Of a DNA stretch of 64,000 nt, positions 36,503 to 47,469 are shown piece by piece. Position numbers and translations under genes: made by a program. Below the pieces are notes generated by a model that saw nothing but the letters and a program-made list of their open reading frames with translations, searched no databases and was not told the origin of the DNA. The DNA comes from Nectonema munidae (taxonomy: Eukaryota; Nematomorpha; Nectonematoida; Nectonematidae). Position 1 is the first letter of the stretch; every line of letters begins with the position of its first letter. The stretch is taken from assembly GCA_030549495.1 (NCBI GenBank), contig JAUIRK010000813.1:124001-188000 (forward strand). Reading direction: 5' to 3'.

Positions 36503-36890
36503 AGTTTTTGAGTTTATTGTTTTGGCTCAGATAAAAATATTATAGACAATAATTTGAAAATCTCTTGAAGACAATGTAAGAAACACATTATACTACAAAT
36601 ACGAAACAATAAATTATGTTGAAAAATAGATCAATCAAATTGCTGTGCAACATAGACAAAGCGTGTAAGATTCAGGACATCTTTCATTGAGTATCTGAAA
36701 TCGACATTCACAAACGACCTTGAAATATGGTACATGTCATAGTTATAGATTAAGAACCAACAAGTGAGTCAGTAATTTATAACTGATGTTTTACAGCAAT
36801 TTTACTTAATTTGGACACTATTTGAAACAGAAAAAGTGGAGTCGGAATCGCAAAATATTTTCCCCACTCCACAATTCTAGTGACCGGGAG

Positions 36891-39048
36891 GGGTGGGCTT
36901 TTCGCCCCACATTCATTTTTTCCTAAAATATTTAACAAAATTCTCACTCGAAAGCACTAAATAATTGATTGCCAATGGCTTCATTTATTTTTTTTTATGA
37001 AAATCAATCAATGGCAAATATATAAATATCAATTCCACGATTTTTTTGCTTAATATTGTCATAATTTATTTAATAAACCATCTTTTGGTGAATAATTCAC
37101 CCGTCAGTAAATTAGATTTCACAGGTGACTTAACACCAAGCACTTTTTTTCATTATTTTAAAATAAGCTTATCCATACACAACAAATCGAACATGCTCAA
37201 TTTGATTCTTTTTTATCAGTTTTTGAACAATTTTTGTCCCATTTAACAAATCGACCTTTTTCTATTTCACCATGATGTTATTTTTGTCAATCTACGCATA
37301 AGTAATTAATACTACATTTCAATGTGACTAAAATGGTTTATATGTGGTTAATTCAACATTACATTAACTTTTATATATTTAAACCAAATGGGTAAAATAA
37401 TTTATTCTTGATATAATAATGATTCTATCCATGTTATCAACAGCGATGGCACCAAATCTCTACTCAAGACGATCTGAGATTATTCTTGCCAAAAGCTCAC
37501 AAAAGTTAAATTTATTAATTATAATAACTTTATAGATAATAATAATTAATTCACCCATAAGTTTTTATAAAAATCGTTTTAAAATGACATGGTTAAAAAT
37601 ATTACGGGCGCTACTCTAACTAAACGCTCCTTAGTTTATCCTTTCCTTCGTGTACTAAATAAAGAGACAGCGTTGAAAGATATATCTCAATAGAACCTCC
37701 AATTTATTTAGCTCAGAATTTAAGCGATTTCATAGCTTTTCTATTGGCGAGGATCTCTTTATTGATCTTTGCTTTTTTTTTTATCAATATCATGTGTTGT
37801 AGTATGATATTACTCTTGATATTTGTTAAACAATACTTTACCAAAATTCGTGTTCCTCACAAAATGATTCATAATTATCTTTTTTCAATTACAAAAAGTT
37901 TTCCATCTTTTTCATCTAAAAGACTCTCTCTTTCACACCAAAGGAAAAAATTGGTCAAATTTTATTCACATTTATAAAATATTTTTGAGAATAATCTTCA
38001 GATATTAGTATCTGTCATAGTTATGGTAACTCTAACTGTTAGAAAATGTTCAGATTACTTTTTCAGAGAATTGATGATTGAACTCTTAGCTAATAAGTAA
38101 AATGTTCAAAGATTTTTTACTCACAAGGGAGAAGCTTCTTCAAGGTCAAAATGTTTTTTGAAAATCTCAATACTAGTTTATTACACCAACTCCTAGTTCA
38201 TTAGAAATCAGTAGGTCTTCCGTATATACAAGTTACATGCTTCTTTCTTGAAAAAATATAGCTCCTCAAAGGACTATTAGATTGGCAATATTACAAAGAG
38301 AGGCCTATTGCACAATTTATAAAACGAGTTACTATTTCATTTTTCTTATGATCACGCTTTCTCATTTCAATGTGCATTTAGATCCCTTGCTTCTGTCATA
38401 TCCATATATTTATACTATATAGATAAATAAATGACAAGTATAAGAAAAAACTTGACAAATAATTTTTTGGAAAAAAGTTTGCTTTCTACCAATTCGATTC
38501 ACACTTTTCCCTAATTTTACACTGTACTTGTCAAAAAGAAGTAGAGAAATGAAATGATTGATATTTTAAATTTGAAGAATATTTAATTGAGAATTTTATC
38601 TTAAAATTTATGTTCTTTGAACCAGTACTTGTATTTCCCTTATAAAAGTATGTATTTGATAAAAACCCCTAGTCCAGACTATTTTCACTTATTTCTTTGT
38701 TTTAATATTATTTCATTTATTTCCTATGTTTCTCGAAAATTCTATCGTCATTAAGAAACTCAAAATTTGTGTTTCATAAAAAAAAATAATTAAACGCCAG
38801 ATTCTCTATTAAAAAATTTTCATCAAACATGTCACTTCTTATTTTGCAAAAAAAGATTATTTCTAAAAATGAGGAATATAAAAAGAGTGTTAAAAATCAA
38901 CCTCCTTATAATTAAACTGTATGAAAATATAATGACCATTTAGATGCCTCCAAACATTCATACTTTTTAAAAAGGTTATCTATATCTATATATATATATC
39001 TCTAATTAGTTTTGATACTGAATTTATTTAACTACTAATCCTCAATAT
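36891..39048. other. AT-rich DNA upstream of the SRBD1-like gene
   Basis: No gene or element recognised. Frames are short and composition-driven. The last bases before the gene, ttattatttttag at about 39065-39077, could serve as a 3' splice site for an upstream non-coding exon of the SRBD1-like gene. Confidence 0.5.
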
Positions 39049-39096
39049 TTGTTTTATAGTATTCTTATTATTTTTAGACTTGAATTTCATGAAAAT

Positions 39097-41394
39097 ATGA
39101 ATAGTGGGAGAAACGTGAGCTGGGATCTTTACAAAGAAGTTTCACTTAAGACCGGTATTGAGTTATGGAAAGTGAAAAGTATTAATGAATTGATGAAAAA
39201 TGACAACACCATTCCTTTTATTGCTAGGTATAGAAGAACAGCGGTTGGTAATCTTGATGCTGATACAATTCGACGTATTGACCTAGGTATAAATGATCTA
39301 GAAAAGGTCAAGAAAGAAGCAAATACTCTAACGGTTAAGATGGAAAAAAACAAAATTGAGGATAAAGGCCTTAAAGAAATCATTTTGTCTTCTAAGAGTT
39401 TGGATGAGTTAAATGAAATTAAGGAACAAATTAAAACTGTGAAAACTTCAAAAAATGAAAAAGCAAAAAAATTGAAGTTAGAACCGATTACAAAAGATAT
39501 TCTGTCCGGGTGTCTTGAAAGTATTCCCCAAAGTATATTAGAGAATACGGAATATAAAGAAGATCTATTACTTTGTTTGATCATAAACGAAATATCGGTA
39601 AACGCAGACGTGATTCAAGCTTTTAAAAGTGTTTTCAAGCAGGAGAACATTCTTGTTGTGAGCACGAAGAGAGAGAAAAAAGAGAAAAAAAGTGATTTTT
39701 CTAAATGTAATCCAGAAAAATTCAAAAAATATTACACATTTAAGAAGCTTGTGAAGTACCTGCAAAATTACGAAATTCTAGCCCTTCTTAGGGGAGAGAA
39801 GGTGAACGAATTAAGCGTTAAATTCACAATCGATGAAAGATACATCAAAAAATTCTTACATACCATGCTTGATACAACCTTCAAGAAGGCGCTGGAGAAT
39901 AAGAAGTTTTGCAAACTCCTTTCAACTGCCATAACCAAAAGTCTGCACGACAAACTTTTGCCTACCTTTTATCGAAAGATCAAAGCTAAACTAAAGGCGC
40001 AAGCATTAGATGCTGCGTGTGATGTATTCTCCAAAAATTGTAAGGAGCTATTACTCACCCCTCCGATCAAGGGAATGCCTGTGCTGGGAATTGATCCTGG
40101 CTACCACAATGGCAACAAGATGGCATTAATTTCTTCCCGAGGAGAGCTTGTTGAAACGGGGAAAATTTTCTTTAATTCTGCTAACACAGCGAGGAAATTG
40201 CCTGTTCTGCTGAAAAAACACTATTGCAGTATTATTGCCATTGGGAATGGATGCGGTAGTCGAAAAATTGAGGAAGTGATTGCCCTCCTTATCAAAAATG
40301 GCTCGTTTTCACCACTTCAAGTGAAGTATACGATTGTGAATGAACAAGGAACGAGTATATATAGTATATCAGACATTGCACAAGAAGAATTCCCGACAAT
40401 TGATCCTTTATTCCGAAGTGCAATATCAATCGCGAGAAGACTTCAAGATCCCCTTGCTGAATGGGTGAAGCTTAATCCAAAGAACTTCGGAGTAGGAATG
40501 TTTCAACATGACTGCCCAAACTCGAAACTTCAAAAGGTGGCTGATTCTGTGGTTGAAGAGTGCGTTAGTTTTGTTGGAGTGGATGTTAACGTTGCTTCTG
40601 AGTACCTCTTATCTAAAGTGTCTGGCTTGAATAACAACTTAGCTAAGAAAATTGTTGCATTTAGAAACGCAAATGGATTTTTCTTAAATCGAAATCAACT
40701 TATGCAAATAAAGGGCTTCGGCAAAAAAAGCTTTCAATTATCTGCAGGATTCATAAAAATCTTACCAACTTCCACTTACAAAGGTCGAAATTACGCCACT
40801 AACGAAATTCCTTCAATCGATTTATTCTCGGATTCAGACTCTGACATTGTGATGATTGATTCCAAGAAAACAAATAAAAAAGCAGTTCACAGTGATGCAC
40901 TAGATGCTACTATCATACACCCGGAATCTTATGCAATTGCACAGAAAGTTCTGAAAATACTTCTTTCAACCAAAGGTGAAATTGGAAGTGAAATGATGGC
41001 AAAAAAGATAGTGAATCTTCTAGAAGAAAAATCACTGTCTCAAATTTCTAAAGAAGTGGATAGCGATGAAAATACAGTACAGTTGATTTTAGAGGCATTC
41101 TCCATGTCAATCACTCAAGACATTCGTAGCAATTTTCCAAAGCCAGTTTTCAAGGAAAACATTCTTTCAGTCGATGACTTACATCTTGGTATGCATTTGA
41201 ATGGCGTCGTTCGTAATGTTACTGATTTTGCTGCCTTCATTGACTGTGGTTTGAACAATAACGTTTACGTTCACATCAATGGTTTAAAAAAATTAAATAT
41301 CCAATTAAAACTTCATGAAAAGGTTACTTTACAAATAACCTTGATAGACAAAGTTGGATTCTTGTATCAAGGCAATTTCATTAAATATGTCTAA
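39097..41394 (+). CDS. SRBD1: S1 RNA-binding domain protein 1 (Tex/Spt6-like)
   Basis: A Tex-family nucleic-acid-binding protein, 765 residues from this ATG. The open frame begins at 39049, but that Met lies before a probable splice acceptor (ttattatttttag at about 39065-39077), and MNSGRNVSWDLYKE at 39097 is the natural start; residue numbers below are from 39049. Order of parts: N-terminal Tex helical region with IPFIARYRRTAVGNLD (residues 56-71), YqgF/RNase H-like domain starting VLGIDPGY (345-352), DPLFRSAISIARRLQDPLAEW, then SVVEECVSFVGVDVN, helix-hairpin-helix region (about 526-570, QIKGFGKKSF), HPESYAIA (624-631) and a C-terminal S1 domain (about 707-779). This matches vertebrate SRBD1 (about 995 residues), which has a longer N-terminus. 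Its cell role is poorly known. The frame is intact and has no intron in the coding part. Confidence 0.93.
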   Translation: MNSGRNVSWDLYKEVSLKTGIELWKVKSINELMKNDNTIPFIARYRRTAVGNLDADTIRRIDLGINDLEKVKKEANTLTVKMEKNKIEDKGLKEIILSSKSLDELNEIKEQIKTVKTSKNEKAKKLKLEPITKDILSGCLESIPQSILENTEYKEDLLLCLIINEISVNADVIQAFKSVFKQENILVVSTKREKKEKKSDFSKCNPEKFKKYYTFKKLVKYLQNYEILALLRGEKVNELSVKFTIDERYIKKFLHTMLDTTFKKALENKKFCKLLSTAITKSLHDKLLPTFYRKIKAKLKAQALDAACDVFSKNCKELLLTPPIKGMPVLGIDPGYHNGNKMALISSRGELVETGKIFFNSANTARKLPVLLKKHYCSIIAIGNGCGSRKIEEVIALLIKNGSFSPLQVKYTIVNEQGTSIYSISDIAQEEFPTIDPLFRSAISIARRLQDPLAEWVKLNPKNFGVGMFQHDCPNSKLQKVADSVVEECVSFVGVDVNVASEYLLSKVSGLNNNLAKKIVAFRNANGFFLNRNQLMQIKGFGKKSFQLSAGFIKILPTSTYKGRNYATNEIPSIDLFSDSDSDIVMIDSKKTNKKAVHSDALDATIIHPESYAIAQKVLKILLSTKGEIGSEMMAKKIVNLLEEKSLSQISKEVDSDENTVQLILEAFSMSITQDIRSNFPKPVFKENILSVDDLHLGMHLNGVVRNVTDFAAFIDCGLNNNVYVHINGLKKLNIQLKLHEKVTLQITLIDKVGFLYQGNFIKYV

Positions 41395-41715
41395 ATTCTA
41401 TTATATCAAAGTTCTAAAAAATTTATTTTAACTCTTTATTAATATGTGATATAAAATAGTGTTGCCTGATTTTTACATCATCAAGCGGGAAATGTTATTG
41501 ACAAAAGTCAAAAAAAAATTTTGTATTTCTTACAAAAATAATGTGAAAATTACTTTGTAAGTAAAAGACAAGTTTTTATATTAAAAAAAGAGTTAGACAA
41601 TCATATTTGGAGCTAAATTTTTCCAAACTCCTTTTTTAGACATAGAAGATTAGTGAATGAAAAAGCTAAAGGGCAATAAAATTGGGACATCTAACAACCC
41701 TAAACATAAATGACA
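41395..41715. other. 3' flank of the SRBD1-like gene
   Basis: AT-rich sequence without a clear aataaa hexamer in the first 100 bases; the likely poly(A) signal could be a variant. No other gene. Confidence 0.4.
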
Positions 41716-41852
41716 CAGTGAAACTTCTCATGTTGAACACCATAAGAACTCATTGAAGGTGTTCACTAAAAAAAAGAAGTATATCCAAAGACGAATTAAG
41801 ACTTCAAAAGAGAAATCACCATTTAGAGGTGTTCCTAATCGAGGTTTTACTG
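41716..41852. mobile_element. Short MITE with Tigger-like ends
   Basis: The left end is CAGTGAAACTTCTCATGTTG and the right end, inverted, is CAGTAAAACCTCGATTAGGA. Both continue into GAACACC, about 28 bases of imperfect inverted similarity. The right end is followed by ta. Length 137 bp, non-coding. The ends resemble pogo/Tigger-type termini. Confidence 0.65.
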
Positions 41853-42236
41853 TATATATTAGTGAATGCATCTAGATATAAAAAATAGGGGGAAGCTGTT
41901 CCAAGTTTTAGGGTTTATATTATTTATTTGAAAAGAACAAAAAATTAACAAGCACCTGGAAATTTGGGTGCGGGATAAAAATGTTATTTGTTTTGTTTGT
42001 TGGTAAGAAATAGAGCGCTCATAAAATCTTTGAACATTAAGAGAACTGAATGATTTTGCTTAAAACAACAAAAACGCTTTATCTTTGTTATGAGTGTGTG
42101 CCAAAATGAATTTATCTTTTTAACGCAAAGTATTTCTATTTTAAATATTGATAAAAATAAGATATTGACATACTCTTTAATTTTATTTCTCTTAACACAC
42201 GTTTGTTTAACTTGTATATGACACCATTGATAGTTC
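41853..42236. other. Intergenic DNA, no gene seen
   Basis: AT-rich sequence between a MITE and a SINE. Nothing recognised. Confidence 0.5.
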
Positions 42237-42417
42237 GAGCCTCAATGGTTGTTAGGGTGTACCTCTCAGCTTAACAGTTGAAGGTCAGGGGTTCGATCCC
42301 CAAGGCTCTCAACTCTAAAAACAAATTCACAAAAATTGTGATTAACCATCTTAAGCATAATGCGAGCATATAGCCTTACGGTTGAAAGTACTTTGATATC
42401 TCCAACCAACCAACCAT
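42237..42417 (+). repeat. tRNA-derived SINE, copy 2
   Basis: The head (42237-42308) is 72 bases long with an acceptor-like stem (gagcct and aggctc), an A-box region and a perfect B box (gggttcgatcccc, 42289-42301). The body, with ataatgcgagcatatagcctta, matches the copy at 59-243. The 3' end is a caacc-type short repeat (ccaaccaaccaacc). The body and tail show it to be a SINE and not a tRNA gene. Confidence 0.85.
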
Positions 42418-44321
42418 TGACAGAAAACATTTGACTAGCCTTCTAGCGTTTTTATTATATTTATGAACCGAACATGCGGCGACCGAATCAAGACCCGAAA
42501 CTTCAAACACTATGCCACCTGCCAACAAAGAGTTCTGCAGAAGCTTTTGATAAAAAGTTCTTATTAAGAAGAATGTTTCAAATTTTCGAGTTTTTCACAC
42601 AACGAACGAATACGTCAAAAATGTGAATCTTCTAATTTTGTTTTTTTAAAGTTGAGATTTTAAAGAATAAACATTCTGTCTGTATTTATCCATTAATCAG
42701 GCTGTACCTAAGTGGTGTTCTAAGGTGTTTGGAAACCCATTCCCCCTGATATTTACAATATTATAATTTCGATCATTTTGGTTTGACAGAATGTTATACA
42801 TGTTAAGATGGCGTGTATCTCTACTTGCAAACATTGTAATATTTTCAATGTTTATGTTTATCCACTTAGAAAACTTGATTCCAAATACTTTAGGAGATAA
42901 AATCCACGCCCTTACGTGCAGCTACTTGTTTTCTCAAGTGTACTTGATAAATTTCCTGCAACTTTGCACACCAACAGTCGAGTCGAGATTCAAACAACAG
43001 AAGAGACAAGTAGTATACCATCGTTGTAAGAGTCAATAAACAAGCTATGCTTTCCTTTTATATTTTAGAGAAATAAGTGCTATAGGTATTAGTGCCAAAC
43101 CTTTTATTCTACCTTCAGTGATAAGGTGGACAATAAAATACAAAGTCAGGCAGCGTATGAATCAGTTGACAACCAAAATGAGAGTTCATCGACAAATATA
43201 AGCACAAAACTTTTAATATTTTATGCATATTTAGCAGTTGAATAAATTCATTGCTTTGATTGTGACGCATTTTTGAAGAAATCTCGTGTTTATAACGTCA
43301 ACTGCAAAACTTAAATACTTAATTTTTTTTATGTATGTTAAATTTATATTTTAAATAAACTCGATTCTTTATCACTTAGCTGTGTGATACTTTACCGCTT
43401 AAAATTACATTTCGATTATGGAGTACACAAAAATGAAACGATTCCTTGTAAAAGTAGAAGTATGCCAAATGAATATGTTAATTTCTCGATGCCAAGTAAA
43501 TCGACTAAAGTATTGACGTGAGTGAGACAGAAGAGAAAAATAGATAAGAAATATTTTCATATCATATTTCAAATTTTCAACGCACAAAAACTAAATGAAA
43601 TAAAGTCAGAAAGCAATATTTTGAGAATACTTGTACAATCATTTTCATAATCTTTTATGATGAATATCAGCACAAAACATTCAAAGCCAAAAATTTGAAT
43701 AAAATAAGGGAACATGTGTTATAATCGATGTGAGCTGCCGCTTTTAATGTTTTTAAAAAAGAGGAATTTTTACCATTATTTTTGGAATAAATTTTTGCTT
43801 ATAAAAATGAGAATAATAAAAAGATGACAAAACAATTAAATTTTAATGCCGAACTCTAACTAAAAATTAGAATATTTTTAATAAATCGAAACTTTGTCAA
43901 GACCCAAAAAGAATTTATTCAAAATATAAATTTAATATACATAAAATAGTGAATAATTAAGTTTTATTGTTGTTGACAGAAAAACTTTGTAAACAGTCAT
44001 ATAAGTTAAATAAAAAAATATTGAAAATTTTAAGTTTTATAGTTCTTGATGAAATCTCGTTATGTTGTCTATGAAATCTAATTTCTGTTCATCAATATGG
44101 AAAGCTGAGTTGAGTTCCAAAAGCATGACAAAGAAGTTAGCCGTAGCAGTACATAAATTTATCAAAGTTCCGAACTAATCTTTACCTAGGAAAGGCCATT
44201 TGGAACCCCCTGAAAAACTTGAGAGTCCAAGTCAACTTTATATACACTTATTCAGTTTTTTGAGCAATACAACGATCAAAGACAGGTTCACCTGAATACT
44301 GTTTGCGATATCTAATAATTC
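42418..44321. other. Intergenic DNA, no gene seen
   Basis: Frames up to 82 codons lack any recognised motif. The stretch 44050-44320, which flanks the piggyBac insertion, is slightly GC-richer and continues at 47470-47640 on the other side; together they may be an older decayed element, but I could not name it. Confidence 0.45.
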
Positions 44322-44715
44322 TTAACCTTCGCATACCACTGTTGGGCTTTTTACTCCACTGTTTTTTTCAACTCAAAATTTAGGCCACAAAAAAATATGT
44401 AAGGTGGATGAAAATTAACACCCAAATATGAAGAAATTAATGAAGTTTTCATTTTTTACTTCGACTTAAATTTTTAACAAAAATTTCAGGGGTTGATGAC
44501 CCAAAAGTCAACATGACTTCAAAAAAAAAATTTCAATATTTTTTGAATTTTCGTAAGACTTCCATAAAACATTTTTTATATAAAGATTAGTAAACTTCTG
44601 TTATTTTTGTGTGATAAAATCTGATGAAAAAATGATTTTTAAAAAACAAGCAAAAAAATTTATTAACGCCATCTATATATTTTAAATTACAATGCAAAAA
44701 CAAAAATGTATAAAC

Positions 44716-46632
44716 TTATCTGCTATCAGAGTGACAAGTAGGACATATCAGATAAGAATGCCTTTTGCAAATAAATTTTTTACAAAACGAGCACTTTCTG
44801 GTACCCCTGCTTCTGGGTTTGCATTCCGGAATAGTGCAGTATCCTCTGCTATTCGATCTACTTTCATTTATTTCTCTTTGAGGGAGAAATCCATAATACG
44901 ATAAAATATTTTTGATAGGTCGTGATATTTGTGAAACTTTAGAGCGTACAAGCATTGACTGTTCACAAAGTTTGAGAGATAAAAACTTCAAAAAAAATTT
45001 CCTGCCTCCTTTTCTAGTTGAGCAATGTGTATCGGTGTTGAAACTATAAATTACCCAAGAGTTGAACGCTGTGATATCTAAGTAATTTGTAAAAACAGCC
45101 ATAGTCCATCTTCTAATAGGCTTATAGGATGTAAAATCCCTTGCCATTCTGTTGAAACAATCAACACCGCTTTTATACTTATTGTAAAGAACCAAGGTTT
45201 CGGGCTTGCTTTTATACGATGTTATAGCCACACCCCGAGTATGTTGGGAAGATAAGATATAAACCGCTTTAAAATTTTGCTTAGCATGTTTCATCGGAAT
45301 GTAAGTTGAAATAGAAGCATACTCTGAGTAAACGAACTTACTCTCAGTTTCTTGTAAGTTTAAATTACGAATGTATTTAGGTTTCAGAATATTGGGTAGA
45401 AAACGACGATTTGAGTTTATAGTGCCGCAAATAGTTAAATCTTTGCTTAGGGCCCACTTCGCTAGTTCATGAGATGTGAAAAAGCGATCAAGAAAAACTC
45501 CACATCCCCGTGGTAAATTTGATCCAATTATTAATCTTTTACAAATTTCTAAACTAGAAAAATAACATTTATCAAGCAAACCAGAAATGTAAATTTCAGG
45601 CTTCATTACATAAAAAGTGTTAGCATCATTCATATGATATACTTTGATACCATAGTGGCCGGGTTTACTCTTATCGTATATTTTTATGGGACATCCTCCT
45701 CTGAACTTGACTAGTTGCTCATCAATAGTAACTGCATCTAGAGGCGTCCAATACCTATGACAATTATCAAAAAAATGACTATGAATCACTCTGATTGCTG
45801 ATAGTTTATCATTTTGATTTCTATCAATTGAACAATCAAAACGAATAAAAATATTTATATATGTGAACATCCTTCTTCCCATCGCTGCACGCAAAAAAGG
45901 GTCGCCATTTTTGGAGAAAAGATACCGCGTCGCTATCTTTGGTCTTTAGCTTGTCCAATGTAAATAAGACATCCAAAGTAAGCTAGTAGGTCACTTATAT
46001 TAAACCTTTCATGGCAAGCTTTTAACTCTTCCCATTTTGAAATGCTTTTACTAAATAAATTATTTTTACTATACATCTGATGTCGGACAAAATATAAACC
46101 CCAAAATTCAGTCTTTAGAAGTTCATAAATTAGAAAGTTTTATAGGAATCATAAAAAATAATGAAACTTGTATAGTTCAGGAATGTCTTCTAAAGACTGA
46201 ATTTTTGAGCATATATTTTTATAAAGTTGAAAAAACTTACTTGTAATTTTCTTCTGCTTTTTTCTTCGTCATTTCAAAAATATGGGTTATTATAGTAATA
46301 TCAAAGAACAAATTGAAAATTTTGACAATATCCTTTAGATTTTTTGCTTCATTTGTTGGACCATATGGACGTAGAAATAAATTACGGCAATTTCGAGCTT
46401 GAACACGACCAGTGATGGAGTCTTGAGATTCCCAAAAATATCTTGTACCGTCCGGGGCTATCAAGTTTTCATCCACATTTTCCAGAGTTTCTTCTTCTCT
46501 TTCCTCAAGTTCTTCAAATGACTCTTCTCTTGAAAGGGGAACTTCTTCATATATATCCGACGCTGAATCGTCCGATATATAAAAGTACTCATCAGATTCG
46601 GTAGACGTTGAATATTCGCTTGAAGTGTCCAT
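44716..46632 (-). pseudogene. piggyBac transposase, near-intact, one frameshift
   Basis: Exon 1 runs from ATG at 46632 to 46241: an acidic serine/glutamate-rich N-terminus (MDTSSEYSTSTESDEYF), then TRYFWESQDSITGR and a lysine-rich end. An intron of 172 bases (46240-46069, gtaagt...tatag) restores the frame: exon 2 continues KNNLFSKSISKWEEL and FNISDLLAYFGCLIYIG. A single frameshift lies near 45931-45945 (between AKD and IATRYLFSKNGDPF). The main frame (45894-44716, 392 residues) has the three catalytic Asp residues: D58 in VTIDEQL, D136 in VFLDRFFTS and D245 in SGVDCFNRM. The C-terminus has a cysteine-rich finger (CTIPECKPRS, CSFCKKFICKRH, CPTC). Apart from the frameshift it would be full length. 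The exon-intron model is inferred from frame and splice consensus only. Confidence 0.88.
46102..46206. repeat. Perfect 19-bp inverted repeat inside the piggyBac intron
   Basis: The word aaaattcagtctttagaag at about 46103-46121 recurs perfectly inverted as cttctaaagactgaatttt at about 46187-46205. The loop is about 65 bases. It occupies most of the 172-base intron and may be a tiny hairpin insertion. Confidence 0.75.
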
Positions 46633-46695
46633 GATTGTGGCAAATAACAAAATAATGAATGTGAAAAAACTTATTCAACACAAAGCTTTGTATCG

Positions 46696-46915
46696 TAAAT
46701 CAACAGTGAATGCTGTGCAAAAGGAATTATCTTCCACAAAGAGAACACATAAACAAAATGCCAAACAGATATTGATTTTTATTACGCAAGGTTTGCTAAT
46801 GAATATAAATCAACAGTGAATGCTGTGCAAAAGGAATTATCTCCCACAAAGACAACACATAAACAAATGCCAAACAGATATTGATTTTTATTACGCAAGG
46901 TTTGCTACATACTGT
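46696..46915. repeat. Two-unit tandem duplication, period 110 bp
   Basis: The unit starting taaatcaacagtgaatgctg at 46696 is repeated at 46806 with only about three differences. It lies just upstream of the transposase start (46632) within the piggyBac element, that is, in its 5' leader or promoter region. Confidence 0.9.
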
Positions 46916-47469
46916 CATATAAACAAATCGTCCAAGGAGCAACCAACATTATTTATTATGATAATCAGGTCCCTTTTATTCTCAATAGATATAGATTTCT
47001 TTTCTCCTGCTATCAACAAAAGGCAGCCTATAAAAGCGACTTGTCCTACTTATAAATTTATTTACCAAGACAACGCCTGTAAATATCACTGGAAAATGAG
47101 GCATTTTTACAAAAAGTTGTAGATAAAGATTTTATAAAAGCTATATTCATTTTTTTTATTTACAAATATATTCTCGTAAATATTTCTGTTTTTTGAAAAG
47201 AAAAAAAGATGGCGTTAAATTGAATATAATAAAACTTTTATTTTTTGTTGATTTGCTTTCTAGGTTTTCCTCAGAAACATTGGTTAGATGAATTATTATT
47301 ATTAAGATAAAAAAACCTCAAAAATAAAAAAACAGATGTTTTAAACTTATTAAATGTTTCTTATTTAGATCTAACTTTATTTTAACTTAAAATTAACAGG
47401 ACATGGGCTTTTTACTCCAGTATTGTGGCATTGGTGTATTATTTATATACTGTGACATGCGAAGGTTAA

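Larger units (their letters stand above)
33490..36890. repeat. GGAGTCGG-type hAT repeat, copy A, split by an insertion
   Basis: The left arm 33490-33760 and right arm 36500-36885 both carry gtggagtcgga-type ends facing inward. Both arms align with the arms of copy B (53034-53300 and 55566-55880), for example tagtgcccaacgttgcaaaa against tagtgcacaaggttgcaaaa. It is a dispersed non-autonomous element related to the hAT family that begins CAGGGCTGTGGAGTCGG. A BED-finger hAT (33830-36497) sits inside it. Confidence 0.75.
44322..47469 (-). mobile_element. piggyBac transposon, complete ends
   Basis: The element (44326-47465, 3140 bp) begins CCTTCGCATACCACTG and ends with the inverse, CAGTGTGACATGCGAAGG-like (ctgtgacatgcgaagg). 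TTAA lies directly on each side (44322-44325 and 47466-47469), the target duplication specific for piggyBac. A 16-base word, tgggctttttactcca, occurs inside both ends in the same orientation (about 44343 and 47404). The transposase is on the minus strand. The element is close to intact and appears young. Confidence 0.93.

Noticed and set aside
39049-39096. Upstream Met of the SRBD1-like frame
   Set aside because: The 16 extra residues are hydrophobic, unlike the family N-terminus, and a probable splice acceptor lies between this Met and the one at 39097.
39129-39953. Minus-strand frames of 60-151 codons inside the SRBD1-like gene
   Set aside because: They are shadows of the real + strand frame.
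42237-42308. Candidate tRNA gene
   Set aside because: A conserved non-tRNA body follows and recurs at 59-243, so it is a SINE head.
42791-43039. 82-codon frame MLYMLRWRVSL with hydrophobic stretches
   Set aside because: No recognised motif, no conserved neighbours, and the length is expected by chance in such DNA.
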